Assembly: GCA_973895155.1 (NCBI GenBank)
Contig: OZ316898.1
Span: forward strand, 15,686,001-15,750,000
Source of the DNA: Marsupella aquatica
Lineage: Eukaryota > Marchantiophyta
Direction of reading: 5' to 3'
Length of the DNA stretch: 64,000 nt
The first letter of the stretch is position 1. Every line of letters begins with the position of its first letter. The position numbers and the translations under genes are program-made. Positions 39,601 through 50,242 of the stretch are shown in pieces. The notes beneath the pieces were generated by a model that saw only the letters and a list, made by a program, of their open reading frames with translations, was not told the DNA's origin and ran no database searches.

Positions 39601-41343
39601 GCCATTGCCGTTGTTGTTGCCGATGCCGATTTCTTTTCTTTCTCCAGTAGTTTCAGCAGACTCTGCATGCCTGGTTGCTGCATCGGCAAGTCTTCCTTCC
39701 TGGGCCTAAACACCTGCTCGATCGTAGGACTAACAGGTGGTTGAGGCTTCTCAGCCAACGGCCTCGGCGTTGGAGCTTCCTCAGGTGCCCTTACCTGCAG
39801 GGGAAGTACCGGGGCAAAAGTCTGACCTCTGGCATACCGGCACAACAGCGGCATGTGATAGCCAAGCCGCGACACGCTCCCCATGCCGATTACCTGCTGC
39901 TCCTCCTTTAAGATCTTCTTCAATTGGTTGAGGAGGTACCCGTTGTAGTCCCGGCTTGGGTCTGGCCTTTCTGCCAGATAGACCTGTGCCTTGCCGATCT
40001 CTGCCCTCGGCAAGTTACAATGCATGGTCACCCGCAAGAAGTCGATCATCTCTCCTATGTGCGGGTTGGTGCAGGTGTTCCGGAAGAAGCCATTCTTCGT
40101 TGATGGCCCGGGGAACGACCGGAACTCCTTGTCAGGTAAGGTCTTCCTGGTATCAACTTTGGTCTTATTGCCTATCGGCAGGCCAAACACTTCGGCAATT
40201 ACCTTGGGAGTAAGATAGAAATCCTTCCCATATATCCTCGTGCAATTGGTCTCGGGTTCCCATGACCCCACGAATTCTAATAGGTCTGACTCCGGTACCT
40301 CCGGCTTCAGCCATGGTAATCTTACAAAGGCCTCCAAGCCGGATCCGGCCATGAAGCCTTGGTACTTCTTGGTCTGCATGGCCGTGAAGCATGCATCCTC
40401 CTCCCGTGCAAAATGTAGTTGCACCTCCACCGGTAGGGTTGCCGCCCAGCCCTTCCAGGTGTCATCCCTGGTTGGAATGGCCTTGATGGGATCGACCTCC
40501 TCCTCTTCGGCTTCTCCCTGCCTCCTGCTCTGCTGCTCGGCTGGCTTCTTTGGTGCCGCCGACCTCGTTCTTTTTGCCGGGGTGGCTTCATCGTTGACGG
40601 CTCCCTTCCTCTTCATCTCTGCTGCCGTGGAGGTTTCTCCTAGCACCGTTGCCTGGGTCCACCTTTCTGTGCTACCCTTTAATTCCCAGTGTATGTCATT
40701 GCAGTTCTTGATGGCCTCTCGGATGCCGACGACGCTGTCTTTGCAAAACAGAAGATCGTCGAGTTGATTGGAAGTAGGCGTCCATAGGAACTCGTCCTTG
40801 ATGAGTTCGCCTCCTAAGAAAGCCGTCTTCTGCAGCTCCCACAATCGAGCGAGCTCCTGCCGTTCTCGAGCTGCCCTTTCTGATTCCTCGTCCTCGTAAG
40901 TCTTGATGTACTCAGTTGCCCGTTCGAACAGGCATCCCCAGAAATGTGCCGCTTGATTGACATTGCTCATACCCTCCTTAGGTCGATCGTCGGTATCTAC
41001 TCTCTCCCCGAGTGCTTACCTAAGCAGCTGACAGTAGTTGGCCTCCCGTAGTCGTCTGCCTAGTTCGTGCTCGCAAATGAGCCACCATCTCCTGCAAGCG
41101 CTCCTTACCCCTCTCCTCCGCCGGTCCTTCTTCCCATTGATCCTTCCTAGCCGCCGACGCTTAACGCGCCCTAACCCTAATCGGGTTTTCACCCCCAGCC
41201 TTACCTCCGGCCTCGGCCCGGGTTCCATGGTTGCCCCTAATTGTTTATATTTTCCTTGTTTTGTCCCTATACTAAGGTGTTCCTAGGGTGCCTTCCTGCT
41301 TTACCCACTTAACCGGCCGAGTGATTCCTGTCTAGGCATCACA
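36666..41343 (-). repeat. 5' LTR of outer Gypsy (4678 bp)
   Basis: Partner of 12222-16890. Small differences include an extra 10-bp CTTCCCCTGT unit near 36890 and single substitutions throughout. The divergence is clearly greater than between the inner element's LTRs, matching the nesting order. It carries the second copy of the LTR ORF. Confidence 0.95.
37596..41228 (-). pseudogene. LTR-encoded accessory ORF, 5' LTR copy, one nonsense mutation
   Basis: Same protein as 13143-16775 with few amino-acid changes. A CAA codon in the N-terminal LRQALGER segment has become TAA (41016-41018), splitting off the first 70 codons; a downstream ATG at 40970 leaves 1124 codons open. All parts after that point (LPW domain, coiled coil, tail) remain in frame. 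The mutation is C to T, as from cytosine methylation. It probably arose after insertion, because the 3' copy is open. Confidence 0.85.
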
Positions 41344-41955
41344 TATCAATTTAGGGAGTGCATCCTACCTTTTGGATGCACGGGCTATCACGATGCATAT
41401 GGCATTGCAAAATTGGACCCTAAAAAAACAAAGACAAAACCAACAACCCAACCCTCTCCAAACAAGTACTGCACAATACACACACAAGGTTAATACCCTA
41501 TGTTTGGCCTCCCACAAAATATTGCACATCACATATAACAAAAGACCATCACATATTGGCAGGAAGTACAATATAATGGCAAGAACATACCAGCCTATAT
41601 ATATATATGTTACCCCAAAATTTGTCCGTTTGGATAAATTGCCGCATGTACTACAATGTAACCATCCGATCAAAAACCACGTTGGCGAAACAAAACCCGG
41701 ACCACCCAAAGCAAACCTACATTTCATTGCAAGTAAATGATGAAGTTAATATCCTTAAAAAAACACTAATCCCAATTACCAACCCTATTCCCAACTACTA
41801 TCCCATTAAAAATTCATCGGAAACGTAGTCGGATGCCAAGCGGCAGTGAATGTCCGATGCTGGGATGAGGGGTCCGATTCTTATAGGATCGGACATTTGT
41901 GATGTTTCTAGTATCGGACATACAATCGGATAGTTAATTAGGTTGCTCGACTAAA
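41344..41955. other. CACTA interior between Gypsy insertion and plus-strand gene
   Basis: It starts with the TATCA duplication. From 41813 to 41940 there is a cluster of at least seven TCCGAT/ATCGGA motifs, like the element's subterminal arrays, lying directly upstream of the plus-strand gene and behind the SET gene. A 120-codon minus-strand frame (41365-41727) has no recognisable feature and is not called. Confidence 0.6.
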
Positions 41956-43131
41956 GTGCGAGTGCACCTCAATCGGGCATTGTTTCGGAAGAGTGTCGGG
42001 TGGACTTGGCGAGCTCAATTGCGCGAGCTCTGGAGGTCATGGCTATGGAGGGAAATGGTGGGGCACCGGGGGGATGGAGCTGGTCCATCTAAAAGCTTTG
42101 CTCTCATAATGGCAGAGGTTTTCAGGACGCAAGCTGGGCTGTCTGCTGAATCTGCAGAGAAAGTTGCCCATTTGACTCAAGGGCTGATTGACTCCTCCAA
42201 CACAGCTGTGATCAGGCTAGAGAAGGAGAGGAAAAGAAAGAGGAAGGAGGAGAGTAGGAGGCCAGAGGAGACTCTCACACCACAACAGAGAGAGAAGAGC
42301 CTGAGGAAGGAGGCTCGAGCTGTAGAGAGGCTTTGAATTGAGGAGGAGAGACTGCGTGCAGAGGAGAGGGCAAAACGACCAAAGCTGGTTCTGAATGAGG
42401 GAGGAGCTCCCACAGCGAAGAGCTATAGGCTCTTCAGGAGTCAGCTGGGGCAGGTCTTAAGGTCACATTTTGGCCCCTTAGACTACTGGGGAAAGAAGAA
42501 AGAAGAGGAGCAATTTTGGGTTAGGGAGCAAGTGAAAGAGAGATTCAGCAATGGCTTGTTCTTAGATGACTGATTTCTGAACAGGAAAATCTCTGTATCA
42601 CTTGCAGATCGTCGAAATCACATTAGGGAGAAGATGAGGAAGTACCTGCTTGAATGTCAGGATGAGGAAGAGGTGATCAGGAAGGGAAATCCCTTGGATG
42701 ACATAGACGCTGATGCCTGGTCCGCTTGGATTGAGGCTGAGCTGCAGGTCCGTGCTTGGCAAGCTCGTCGTCACTGGCAAGCTGAGGTTTCTGAGGCAGA
42801 GAAGAGGGCCCTTGCAGGAGAGACTGCTGACATCCGCCCTCTGCAGTGCAAAGCAATTGAATGGGAGAGGAAATCGAAATAGCTTGGAGACCCACCCCTG
42901 GCAATTCAGAAGGCAATTAATAGAGTGGAGAAGAGACCAAAAGTGACTCACCGGATGGAACAAGGTGGATCCCTTCGTCTCAAAGCAGAGTTTGTGAGTT
43001 CTCTGCCCCCCTCCTCTTTGCTCAATTCCTACCTCCTTGCAAGGTCCTTCCTCCTCCTGATCACCTTACGCACCAATCCTGGGTCATGCCTGCAGAGCCC
43101 CCCCGCAACTACCATTCTTATGCTAATGTAA

Positions 43132-43564
43132 ACAGTGTGGCTGTCTAGCTTATTAATTGTCATGGATTTTCAGTTTCCAGTTTTTTCTGCTGAGTCCGAT
43201 GCATGTCCGACTTTAATTTAGTCGGAAGCAACATCGGATGTTGTATTATGGTCAGTTGCAGGGCCGTGTCCGATCCAGCTCCGATTACTTTAACATCGGA
43301 CTCAAAGTGTCGGGTTTGCTTCCAATGTGGCAAAGAGGGGTCCGATGCACTTAGGATCGGATAAATTCAAATTTTTGAATTATCAACGAGTGTTATTGGG
43401 TGAGCGGCCATGATTCATGCCAAGTGCTTAATTAGGTTATAGGTAGGGTTTTTCTGAAAGTGAAGGGGGATGATTTTTAAAACTAAGATGAAGGGTTGAT
43501 GAAGGGTTTAATTTTTGGAAGTAATGTATATATTGAGTTTGAAAGGAGTATTAATTTGTTGGAG
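43132..43564. other. Probable intron of the second CACTA gene, with internal TCCGAT cluster
   Basis: It holds about ten TCCGAT/ATCGGA-like motifs between 43190 and 43370, then AT-rich sequence. Together with the 41813-41940 cluster, these bracket the first exons and could instead mark a small nested CACTA-type element, but no clean TIR pair or duplication was found. Confidence 0.5.
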
Positions 43565-43979
43565 TGCAAGAGCGAGAGCATGGACGCCCAATCTTGCCAA
43601 CCAAGAGAGAGTTAGCTAAGAAGCTTGAACTGCGGGCTCTCAAGCTTTGCATGGAGGAGGAGTTGGGGTCGGTAAGTTTATTCAATACCATTAATCCTAA
43701 GGTGATCAATTCATCATTGACTTGTTGTAATTAAGTTTGTGGTAACACTAACATATTGGTTGGTGCTTGCGTATATATATGGATGTAGGGCTCAGAGGAG
43801 GGGTCAGAGAGTTCTGGCGAGGAGGAGGAGGAGGAGGGATCGGACAACTCAGATTCAGAATCTGAGGGCGTGGCACCCATCCTTGTGCCTCCAATTGGTG
43901 CAACATCCCGAGGGCGTGGAGGTAGTTAGTCTAGACAGAGGACACATGATGGTGGTAGGTGTCGTAGTGTTGGAGGAGG

Positions 43980-44560
43980 TAGTAGGGGTGCTCGCGTAGG
44001 AGGTGCATCTCGCCATACAGTGGCTGGTGGGGCTGGTGGTTCTCACCGGTCTGCTCCTGGTAGGGGGGGTGGTAGTAGGGCACCCGATGGTTTGCACCGG
44101 TCGACTTCTGGTGGGGGGGTGGTAGTAGGGCACCCGATGGTTTGCACTGGTCCACTTCTGGTGGAGGGGCTGGTACTAGGGCACCTGGTGGTTCTCACCG
44201 GTCCGCTTCTGGTGGGGGGGGCAGGGCGGGGGTGGCACCGGGGCCCCTAGTGGTTCTCATCGGGCAGGTTCTGGTGGGGGGGGGAGGGGCCAGGGCTCCT
44301 GGTGGTTCTCATCGGGCAGGTTCTGGTGCGGGGGGGGTGGTAGTGGGGCACCTGGTGGTTATCACCGGTCCGCTTCTGGTGGGGGGGGGTGGCACCGGGG
44401 CTCCTAGTGGTTCTCGCCATTCAGGGGCAGCAGGTGGCGGGAGTAGTGGGGCACATCCTGCTTCTCGTCATTCAGGGGCTGGTGGTGGGGAGGTAGTGGG
44501 ACCCCTGCTGGTTCTCACCAGTCAGTTGGGGATGGGGGCAGTGCCCCAGCTGACCAGTTA
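43980..44560 (+). repeat. G-rich minisatellite encoding Gly/Ser/His repeats
   Basis: Imperfect units of about 50-60 bp contain GGTTCTCACCGG, TCCGCTTCTGGTGGGGGGG and GGGCACC. Translated in the best frame they give GGSHRSASGGG-like repeats. Runs of up to ten G on the plus strand could form G-quadruplexes, and length changes in them explain the frame jumps. Confidence 0.8.
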
Positions 44561-44937
44561 GGGGCCAACCAGGGTACTACGAGCGTTGGAGGCAGTGGTG
44601 GTGGTGCGAGTGGGTCTCACCAGTCGGGTGCCATCAGGGGTGATGGCTCTCACCACTCTGGCACCCAAGTGGGTAGTGGGGATGCATCCTTTCATACTTG
44701 CTCTGCTGGTGGGGGTACTGCACCGCCTTCGCATGACTCAAGAGGTGTGTCTGGTGGTGATGCCCGTGGAAGTAGTGGTACAGCAGGTCCTAGCACCACA
44801 GGTGCAGGTGGGTCACAAGCCCCCATTGACGAGGCCCTAGAGGTAGTGCCAGCTGCTAGTACCCCACCATCAAGATCTCGCACCCTTTCCAAGAAAAGGA
44901 ATGGACGACATGCACCAGCATATGGATAGGGCAGCCT

Positions 44938-45199
44938 AGGATAGGCCCATATATAGGTAGGCATTTTGCCGATTGACTTAGAGTACACTTGTGCATTTTG
45001 TACTTACATGTTCATTTGGCAAGGCCAGGCCATTGATCCTGTTTTGTATATCTATTTTGGGGTCTCCCCTTTTTGATTATATATTTATACCTTCTTTGCC
45101 TACACACAGATGTTGGGGTCTATGTGTGTCACCATCTTAATACCCTAATTCAGCCCCCAAATTGAATCCAATAAAAACCCCAAATTTATGAGCCCTACT
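44938..45199. other. CACTA spacer between plus-strand gene and terminal array
   Basis: AT-rich, no gene seen. Confidence 0.5.
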
Positions 45200-45640
45200 C
45201 TACTGCTTCCGATACTAGATTTGACACTCAGTCCAATACACATTCCGTTGCTACCATCTTTGCAATGTCCGATACCACACCCTACACACTTTCCAAATCG
45301 GCAAATAATGCAACGTCCGATACTTATAATTACGCAATTTCCAATTTCTCAATAAACGGATAAACCGATATTATTACAATCGGACCATGATCGCATGTGT
45401 ATAATGCCTTGCATGCAGTAGCTGCCTCATTTCTGAAACTCTTCGCCTCGGGCGTGATTTTATCCAATACCCTCTGCGTCGGTCTATGCGATTACTACTA
45501 CATCAGAAATTCCAAAGGAGATCCGATTGTTGGTATCCGATGGTTAAAACAACGGACATTGCGATATAAGAAACATCGGAAATGTGGTTTTCTATTGTAC
45601 ATTTTTTTGAAGGGATCCGATGCCTGTAGAGTCGGAAAAT
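45200..45640. repeat. Subterminal TCCGAT array, 5' end of younger CACTA
   Basis: At least ten TCCGAT/ATCGGA copies in both orientations, for example at 45208, 45268, 45314, 45381, 45521 and 45616, matching the array at 6420-6835. Confidence 0.85.
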
Positions 45641-45660
45641 GGCCCTATAATGTACTAGTG
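45630..45660 (-). repeat. CACTA terminal inverted repeat, right end
   Basis: The reverse strand reads CACTAGTACATTATAGGGCC then ATTTTCCGAC. It is followed on the plus strand by TAT, the target duplication that pairs with 6395-6397. Confidence 0.9.
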
Positions 45661-48185
45661 TATGGTTAAGTTTGGCATTCCCAGCATCGCTCAGATATGA
45701 GTTCACAACCACCTACCATACGCATGATGGTTGACTCCCTCTCAAACAGGTTTGTGGAGGAGAGGTGGGGCGAGTTTTGGACAGATCCACGTCATGTTCG
45801 TCTAGGTTTGGCAGCAAATGGCATCAGCCCATTTGCACTAGCAGGTAAGGCCCAGCCATATTCGCTATGGCCAGTGGTCCTTACTAATTACAACATCCCT
45901 CCATGGATGTCCATGAAGAAGGGTCATTTGCTGCTTTCTATGATTATCCCTGGCCCTAAGCAAGTGAAAAAAATTGATGTGGTCTTGCAACCATTGATTG
46001 AGGAGTTGCAAAAGCTTTGGAGGGGTGTGGATTGCTATGATGGAAGAGTGCAAACAGGGGGTTTACATCAAGAATTTAAGTTGAAGGTCATTCTTATGTG
46101 GACCATACATGATCTTCCAGGTATGTATCTTTGTTAAATTACCCAAGCATGCTTTGTTATGTAATGAGTTAAGAGCGTGTCTTTTAATTAAGTTTAATAT
46201 TTACTTATGGGCTATCCCTACATATATTTCTGGCCTTACCACATCGGGATATCGAGCTTGCCCAACTTGTGGACCTGATTTGGAAGGAATAGCACGGCCA
46301 AAGTCCAAGACCTTACGGAAGATAGTGTACATTGGTCACACCAAGTACCTCCCTCCCGACCATGATTGGAGGAGTGACCCCTTTTTATATGACACTGAGG
46401 ATGGCCAACCAGACAGACAACCTCCACCTATTCCAAAAGATCCAGCATATTGTAAAGAGGTATGGGGGAGAGTATGTGACCCAGATGACCCATTGCAGTT
46501 TGCCCGGTGTGGCATGACAGACTTGTTTATCCGCATTGTCACAGTTGCCTTATTGGGCTGAGATGCCACTTAACCATTTATTTGATCCTATGCACATCGA
46601 GGGAAATGTTGGGAGGTCCTTGATTCGCCATCTATATGGAGAGAAAGACAACAACTGGAGAGAGAGTTGTGAAGAGATGGGGATGCATGGCCCTCATGGT
46701 TTTTGGCCATCTATGGATCCCGATAATGCCCCTCTTACTGTTCATCCTCCTTGGGTGTTGACAAGAGGTGAGCGAACTGAGTTTCGCAAACACATTGGAC
46801 CTATGCAATTTCCTATAGGGTATGGTGCTAATCTCCGCAAGGCATTTGGTGGATCTGACTCCAAATTGGCCAGCTTTCTTGAAGACCTATCATTACCATT
46901 GTCTGTTGCAACATGTTATTCTAGTTGCTATTATTGGATTGGGTAGTGAGGATCTTCGTGATGCCCTTTGGTCATTGGGTAAGTTGTTGAGATGGGTGTG
47001 TCAAAAGGAGGTCAATGAGGATGAGGTTGCAGCAATGGAGGTGTTTGCAGTGGAAGTTGTGTGCAAACTTGAGAGGGCCCTTCCTCCTTCATTTTTTGAC
47101 GGTCAGGTTCATTTTCTACTACATCTAGTGCGTGAGGTTGGTATTGCAGGCCCTGTACATTGTCGTTGGATGTATTGGGTAGAGCGGTACATGGGATTGA
47201 TGAAGTCCTATGTTTCAAATTGCGCAAGGGTGGAAGGTAGCATTGTCGAGCGTCATCTTGGAGCAGAGAGCATGACATTCTATTGTACAAACATTATTGC
47301 TACACTTGATCCAAATGCTCCAAAGGGGTGGATAGATGAGGCATCAAGAGAAGCAGACTATGAGGATGACCGTTTGACAGGCGCAAAGGGAGAACAACTT
47401 TTGGAACCTAGTGAGTGCACTAAACTCACCACATTCATGTTGTATAACTCCCCAGAGATTGTTGGGGAGTGAACCACATTGTACGAGAAGGATAAGCATA
47501 ATAGTCGGAGACCACACTTATTTCCCAAATTCCACATGTACATGAAGGGGAAGTTGTTGGAGGTGGATGCCTTGGTGGGTATTGGGGAGAGTGTATCACA
47601 CTTCCCAAAGGTGATTGATGAGTTGCGCACCTTGGTTCATGGACCACTACTTACAGTGACAACTATATAGGACTGCCATGTGGTCCAAGGGAAGACACTT
47701 TTGTGTGGAACGGCTTGATGACAAGAGGGCAGCTACACAAGATTGTGGGGTGATGGGTTGGTTCACCCAAGATTCACAAAGTAGCATCTCTGACACAAAC
47801 CCCATCCGTTCTACTATAGCTCACTACGGAAAGATAGAAGAGAATGATCCTTGTTGTAAAGTATCATGCGCATACAAAATTGGAAGAGGTGGCGTTGAAG
47901 TGCAAATGGTTTCGGATGAATCTTGTTGGCCACAATAGGACATGTGAAGAGGATCCTTGTGGCTTCACACGACTGAAGACAGGGGCTGTCATTAGCTCAA
48001 ACTCCTCAGATCCTTTTGCATTCCCTCATCATCTTGAGCAGACGTTCTATCTCCCTTATCCTGATGACCCAGAGTGGTCCATTGTGATGCCCTACATTCC
48101 TCAATCACGGTCTATAGTCCAAGAACAACCAAATATAGTTGTTATTGAAGATTTGGAAATTGAGAATGTAGACCTAGTTACTTAG
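45661..48185 (+). pseudogene. TNP2-like transposase of the older CACTA, main part
   Basis: Continues the frame cut at 6397. Blocks collinear with the younger copy: TIRMMVDSLSNRFVEERWG, PPWMSMKKGHLLLSMI, an intron donor at 46122, GYRACPTCGPDL, LRKIVYIGHTKYLP, the DPMHIEGNV box, RWMYWVERYMGLMKSYV, EGSIVERHLGAES and a DUF4216-like end (KCKWFRMNLVGHN, DPFAFPHHLEQTFYL). It is damaged by frameshifts near 45690, 46540-46560 and 46880, a stop at 47470-47472, and frame changes at 47670 and 47850-47930. It keeps a G and a roughly 11-bp stretch that the younger copy lacks, so it is a useful reference for the ancestral sequence. Confidence 0.88.
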
Positions 48186-48835
48186 GAATTCCATGGTAAT
48201 AGCTAGACAGCTAGCACTAGCTATATAGACCTAAATGACCACTTGTCTCCATGTGTTGATTTCATCGGCATATATATATACCTTATTTACGTACATTGTA
48301 ATTATAATAACATTCTTCGTTGTTATTTTACTTAAATTGCTTCACTCTCCCCTCTAGCTAGTGACAAGTGGTCATTAAGTCCTACCACATAACATCAAAT
48401 GAAAGCTTAATTCCAATTATATTCCTTTGAAGTTGACCCTTCCCATACTGTGTCCCATGTCCATCATTTGGAAAATTATCAGGGATACAATGACTTGCCT
48501 TAAAAGAAAAATGTAAATCCCCCCATGCCACTCCTAATCCCCCACTCTAACAAAACCCAATTAGTTCGATTCCCAACAAAATGAACACCATATGCCATAC
48601 AAAAACCATTGGGAACCTTTTCCATACCAAAACCATCGAATACTGTTTTTGTTCCTATCCACTTTGTATAAAGATCGGAAACCATTATCAATACTATTTA
48701 TATCAAAAACATTTTTGTTCTTTCTAACATCACAAACAATATGCAAATATCATGGATTGGACGCCTCCTGCTCCACGGCCATGACACTATCCAATTTTCT
48801 GTGAATCAGAAAATATCTAATGCAATTAGAATGGT
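48186..48835. other. 3' region of older CACTA
   Basis: AT-rich, no gene. It runs from the transposase stop to the terminal motif array. Confidence 0.5.
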
Positions 48836-48956
48836 ACAACGCATCCGATAGTTTTAGTATCGGTAGTATTGTTACCGATGTAGGTAACATGGCAAATATG
48901 CATGGAAAATAGAGTGTGAAAAAGAGTATCGGAAAAAGCCAAAATATGTACGAGTG
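48836..48956. repeat. Right terminus of older CACTA
   Basis: About five ATCGG/CCGAT motifs (48842-48941) then ATCGGAAAAAGCC and ATGTACGAGTG. The reverse complement begins CACTCGTACAT, aligned to the younger element's CACTAGTACAT. The following CTG would be the target duplication, but the left partner is not in view. Confidence 0.75.
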
Positions 48957-49072
48957 CTGGTAGAAGACAACAAGTTTGGCAACATGCGCATAGTCTTTCC
49001 TGTAAGCAGCATCTAGCAATGGCAACAGACCTGCACAACTGCCACAATACCTATCAGCTTGGACATTGTCCG
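48957..49072 (-). other. Short coding-like stretch at the CACTA insertion point
   Basis: The minus strand reads without stops through CGSCAGLLPLLDAAYRKDY and AHVAKLVVFY up to the CACTA end. It looks like protein sequence (two cysteines, amphipathic helices), but no family is recognised. It may be an exon that the CACTA disrupted. Confidence 0.3.
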
Positions 49073-50242
49073 GGTGACCGTGTTTTTTGGTAAGAGCATT
49101 GGATCTTATAAACTCAACCTTGCATGCCCATAAGTTCTACACTAAAACCAAAATGATAATTCTAGTAATAAGGAGAGTGAATATTAAGAAAAGTTCAGGT
49201 AAAACTAATATATTGTTAAACCCTAATTTCACCATACTTGTAGGCCAACACATCTTGGAAAATAGTTTTTTATGACATATGATCATAATATCTTGAAGAG
49301 AAAATGAAACAGAAATGTCACCTGGACTCATATTTAGACCATGATTTTAATAAAGGACAAAGATAATGCACTCTCACTCCTCTCGGTAAGACACTACTGA
49401 ATATATTATTGGCTCGTTAGAATCCATAACAACAGCTGCAAATTGAGCTCCAAAATGATAGGTTAAATGTTGTCTCATGGATGACTTGTCTAAAAGATAA
49501 ACTCTAATAAAAAAGAGGCTACAAAAAGGAATATTAAGGATATCTCTTTCTCCTAGATTCATGGTGGCTCTCTTGTTCCTTTGCTATCTCGGCCAAATGA
49601 CGCCCCCCCTAAGTTTTCAAAGAGACTCTATTTTCTAAGGTATCACCTATAAGTCTATCACTCATTCCTTTGCTATATGGGCCAGAGGACACTCCACTAC
49701 TATGTTCAAGATACAAAAAACTTCACAACCTTGAATGATGAAAATTGAGGAATGAGGAGAGAGTGCCCCTCTCCACTTTATTTATAGTGCTCACCAAGAG
49801 GGCATGGATCAAGCCCAAACACTTGGATGAATGCCAAGTGGTAAGCATCTAAGGTACAAGAGTGTGCTAATACTGTAGCCAAAAGATAGTAGGGGGAATT
49901 ATCAGACATTTCACTAATTCTGGAAAATTCTCCCAAGAATGGAATATTGAAAAGTGCTTTTTGGAAATTTAGAGAAGGGGTTTTGGAATTTCTAAAATGA
50001 GGTTTTGGAATATTTAGTTTAGAGTTTTGGAATTTTCAGATTAGAGTTTTGGAATGAACACAAAGGGCACCTTGTCCATTGAAACTGTCAATTTTCTCGT
50101 TCATTCTATCGAGTGCTCATTTTATATAGTGCAAATCTTTGTGGAGCTTGTCCTTATTATCGACAGATGCAACGATGAAGGAATTTAAAATCAAATGTGC
50201 TAGAGTCCTTTTTATATTGAACTTTTCTTCCATAATATAAAT
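49073..50242. other. AT-rich spacer
   Basis: No supported gene. A short repeat of TTTTGGAAT occurs about five times at 49978-50055, part of a tandem with AGATTAGAG/TTTAGAG spacers. The TAAAT at 50238-50242 is the target duplication of the following LTR. Confidence 0.5.

Larger units (their letters stand above)
12222..41343 (-). mobile_element. Outer Ty3/Gypsy retrotransposon with giant ORF-bearing LTRs (15.6 kb without insert)
   Basis: LTRs of 4669 bp (12222-16890) and 4678 bp (36666-41343) begin TGTGGTGCGTCCC and end GGCATCACA on the plus strand. The 5-bp duplication TATCA lies at 12217-12221 and 41344-41348. Sense is minus: 5' LTR, primer site, gag-protease, pol (RT, RNase H, integrase), polypurine tract, 3' LTR. 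The integrase is split by the inner Gypsy at 17403|30953. Long gag-pro and pol frames and closely similar LTRs show a fairly young insertion. The F-x-D-D-F RT box and lack of a chromodomain place it near the Athila/Tat side of plant Gypsy. Confidence 0.95.
41956..44937 (+). pseudogene. Second CACTA gene, TNPA-like candidate, decayed
   Basis: Divergent to SET and transposase. The first part (41956-43000) reads as one protein with in-frame stops at 42334-42336, 42571-42573 and 42880-42882: a K/R/E-rich helix (EKERKRKRKEESRR), then SYRLFRSQLGQVLRSHFGPL, DYWGKKKEEEQFWV, ADRRNHIREKMRKYL and AWSAWIEAELQVRAW. The layout recalls the second, DNA-binding gene of En/Spm elements (Ptta/TNPA type), a tentative match. 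Later exons: about 43565-43671 (GRPILPTKRELAKKLELRAL), an intron 43672-43788 (TCG|GTAAGT...GTAG|GGC), then an acidic exon with SGEEEEEEGSDNSDSESEG leading into a Gly/Ser/His-rich repeat and a basic tail ending SKKRNGRHAPAYG at 44928. Frameshifts occur in the repeat. Confidence 0.55.
6398..45660 (-). mobile_element. Younger CACTA (En/Spm) transposon, about 10.1 kb without insertions
   Basis: Both termini read inward as CACTAGTACATT and are flanked by the 3-bp duplication TAT (6395-6397 and 45661-45663), diagnostic of CACTA elements. Subterminal TCCGAT/ATCGGA motifs crowd both ends. Genes in sense (minus) order are a zinc-finger plus SET gene and a TNP2-like transposase; a third gene runs on the plus strand near the 5' end. 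A 29.1-kb Gypsy insertion splits it at 12221|41344. The transposase has several disabling changes, so this copy is not autonomous. Confidence 0.93.
2547..48956 (+). mobile_element. Older CACTA (En/Spm) transposon, plus strand, heavily interrupted
   Basis: Its visible own parts are 2547-3612 (SET fragment and transposase N-terminus), 6228-6397, and 45661-48956 (rest of transposase and right end). The rest is later insertions. The right end reads, on the reverse strand, CACTCGTACATATTTTGGC followed by TCCGAT motifs, and resembles the termini of the younger CACTA element. The left terminus was not found: homology stops near 2547, so that end is truncated or lies outside the window. The transposase text is continuous across 6397|45661 and across 3612|6228 when the insertions and one TSD copy are removed. 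It is decayed and not autonomous. Confidence 0.85.

Noticed and set aside
41365-41727. 120-codon minus-strand ORF, cysteine/leucine-rich
   Set aside because: No family signature, overlaps a plus frame of similar length, and lies in the AT-rich CACTA interior.
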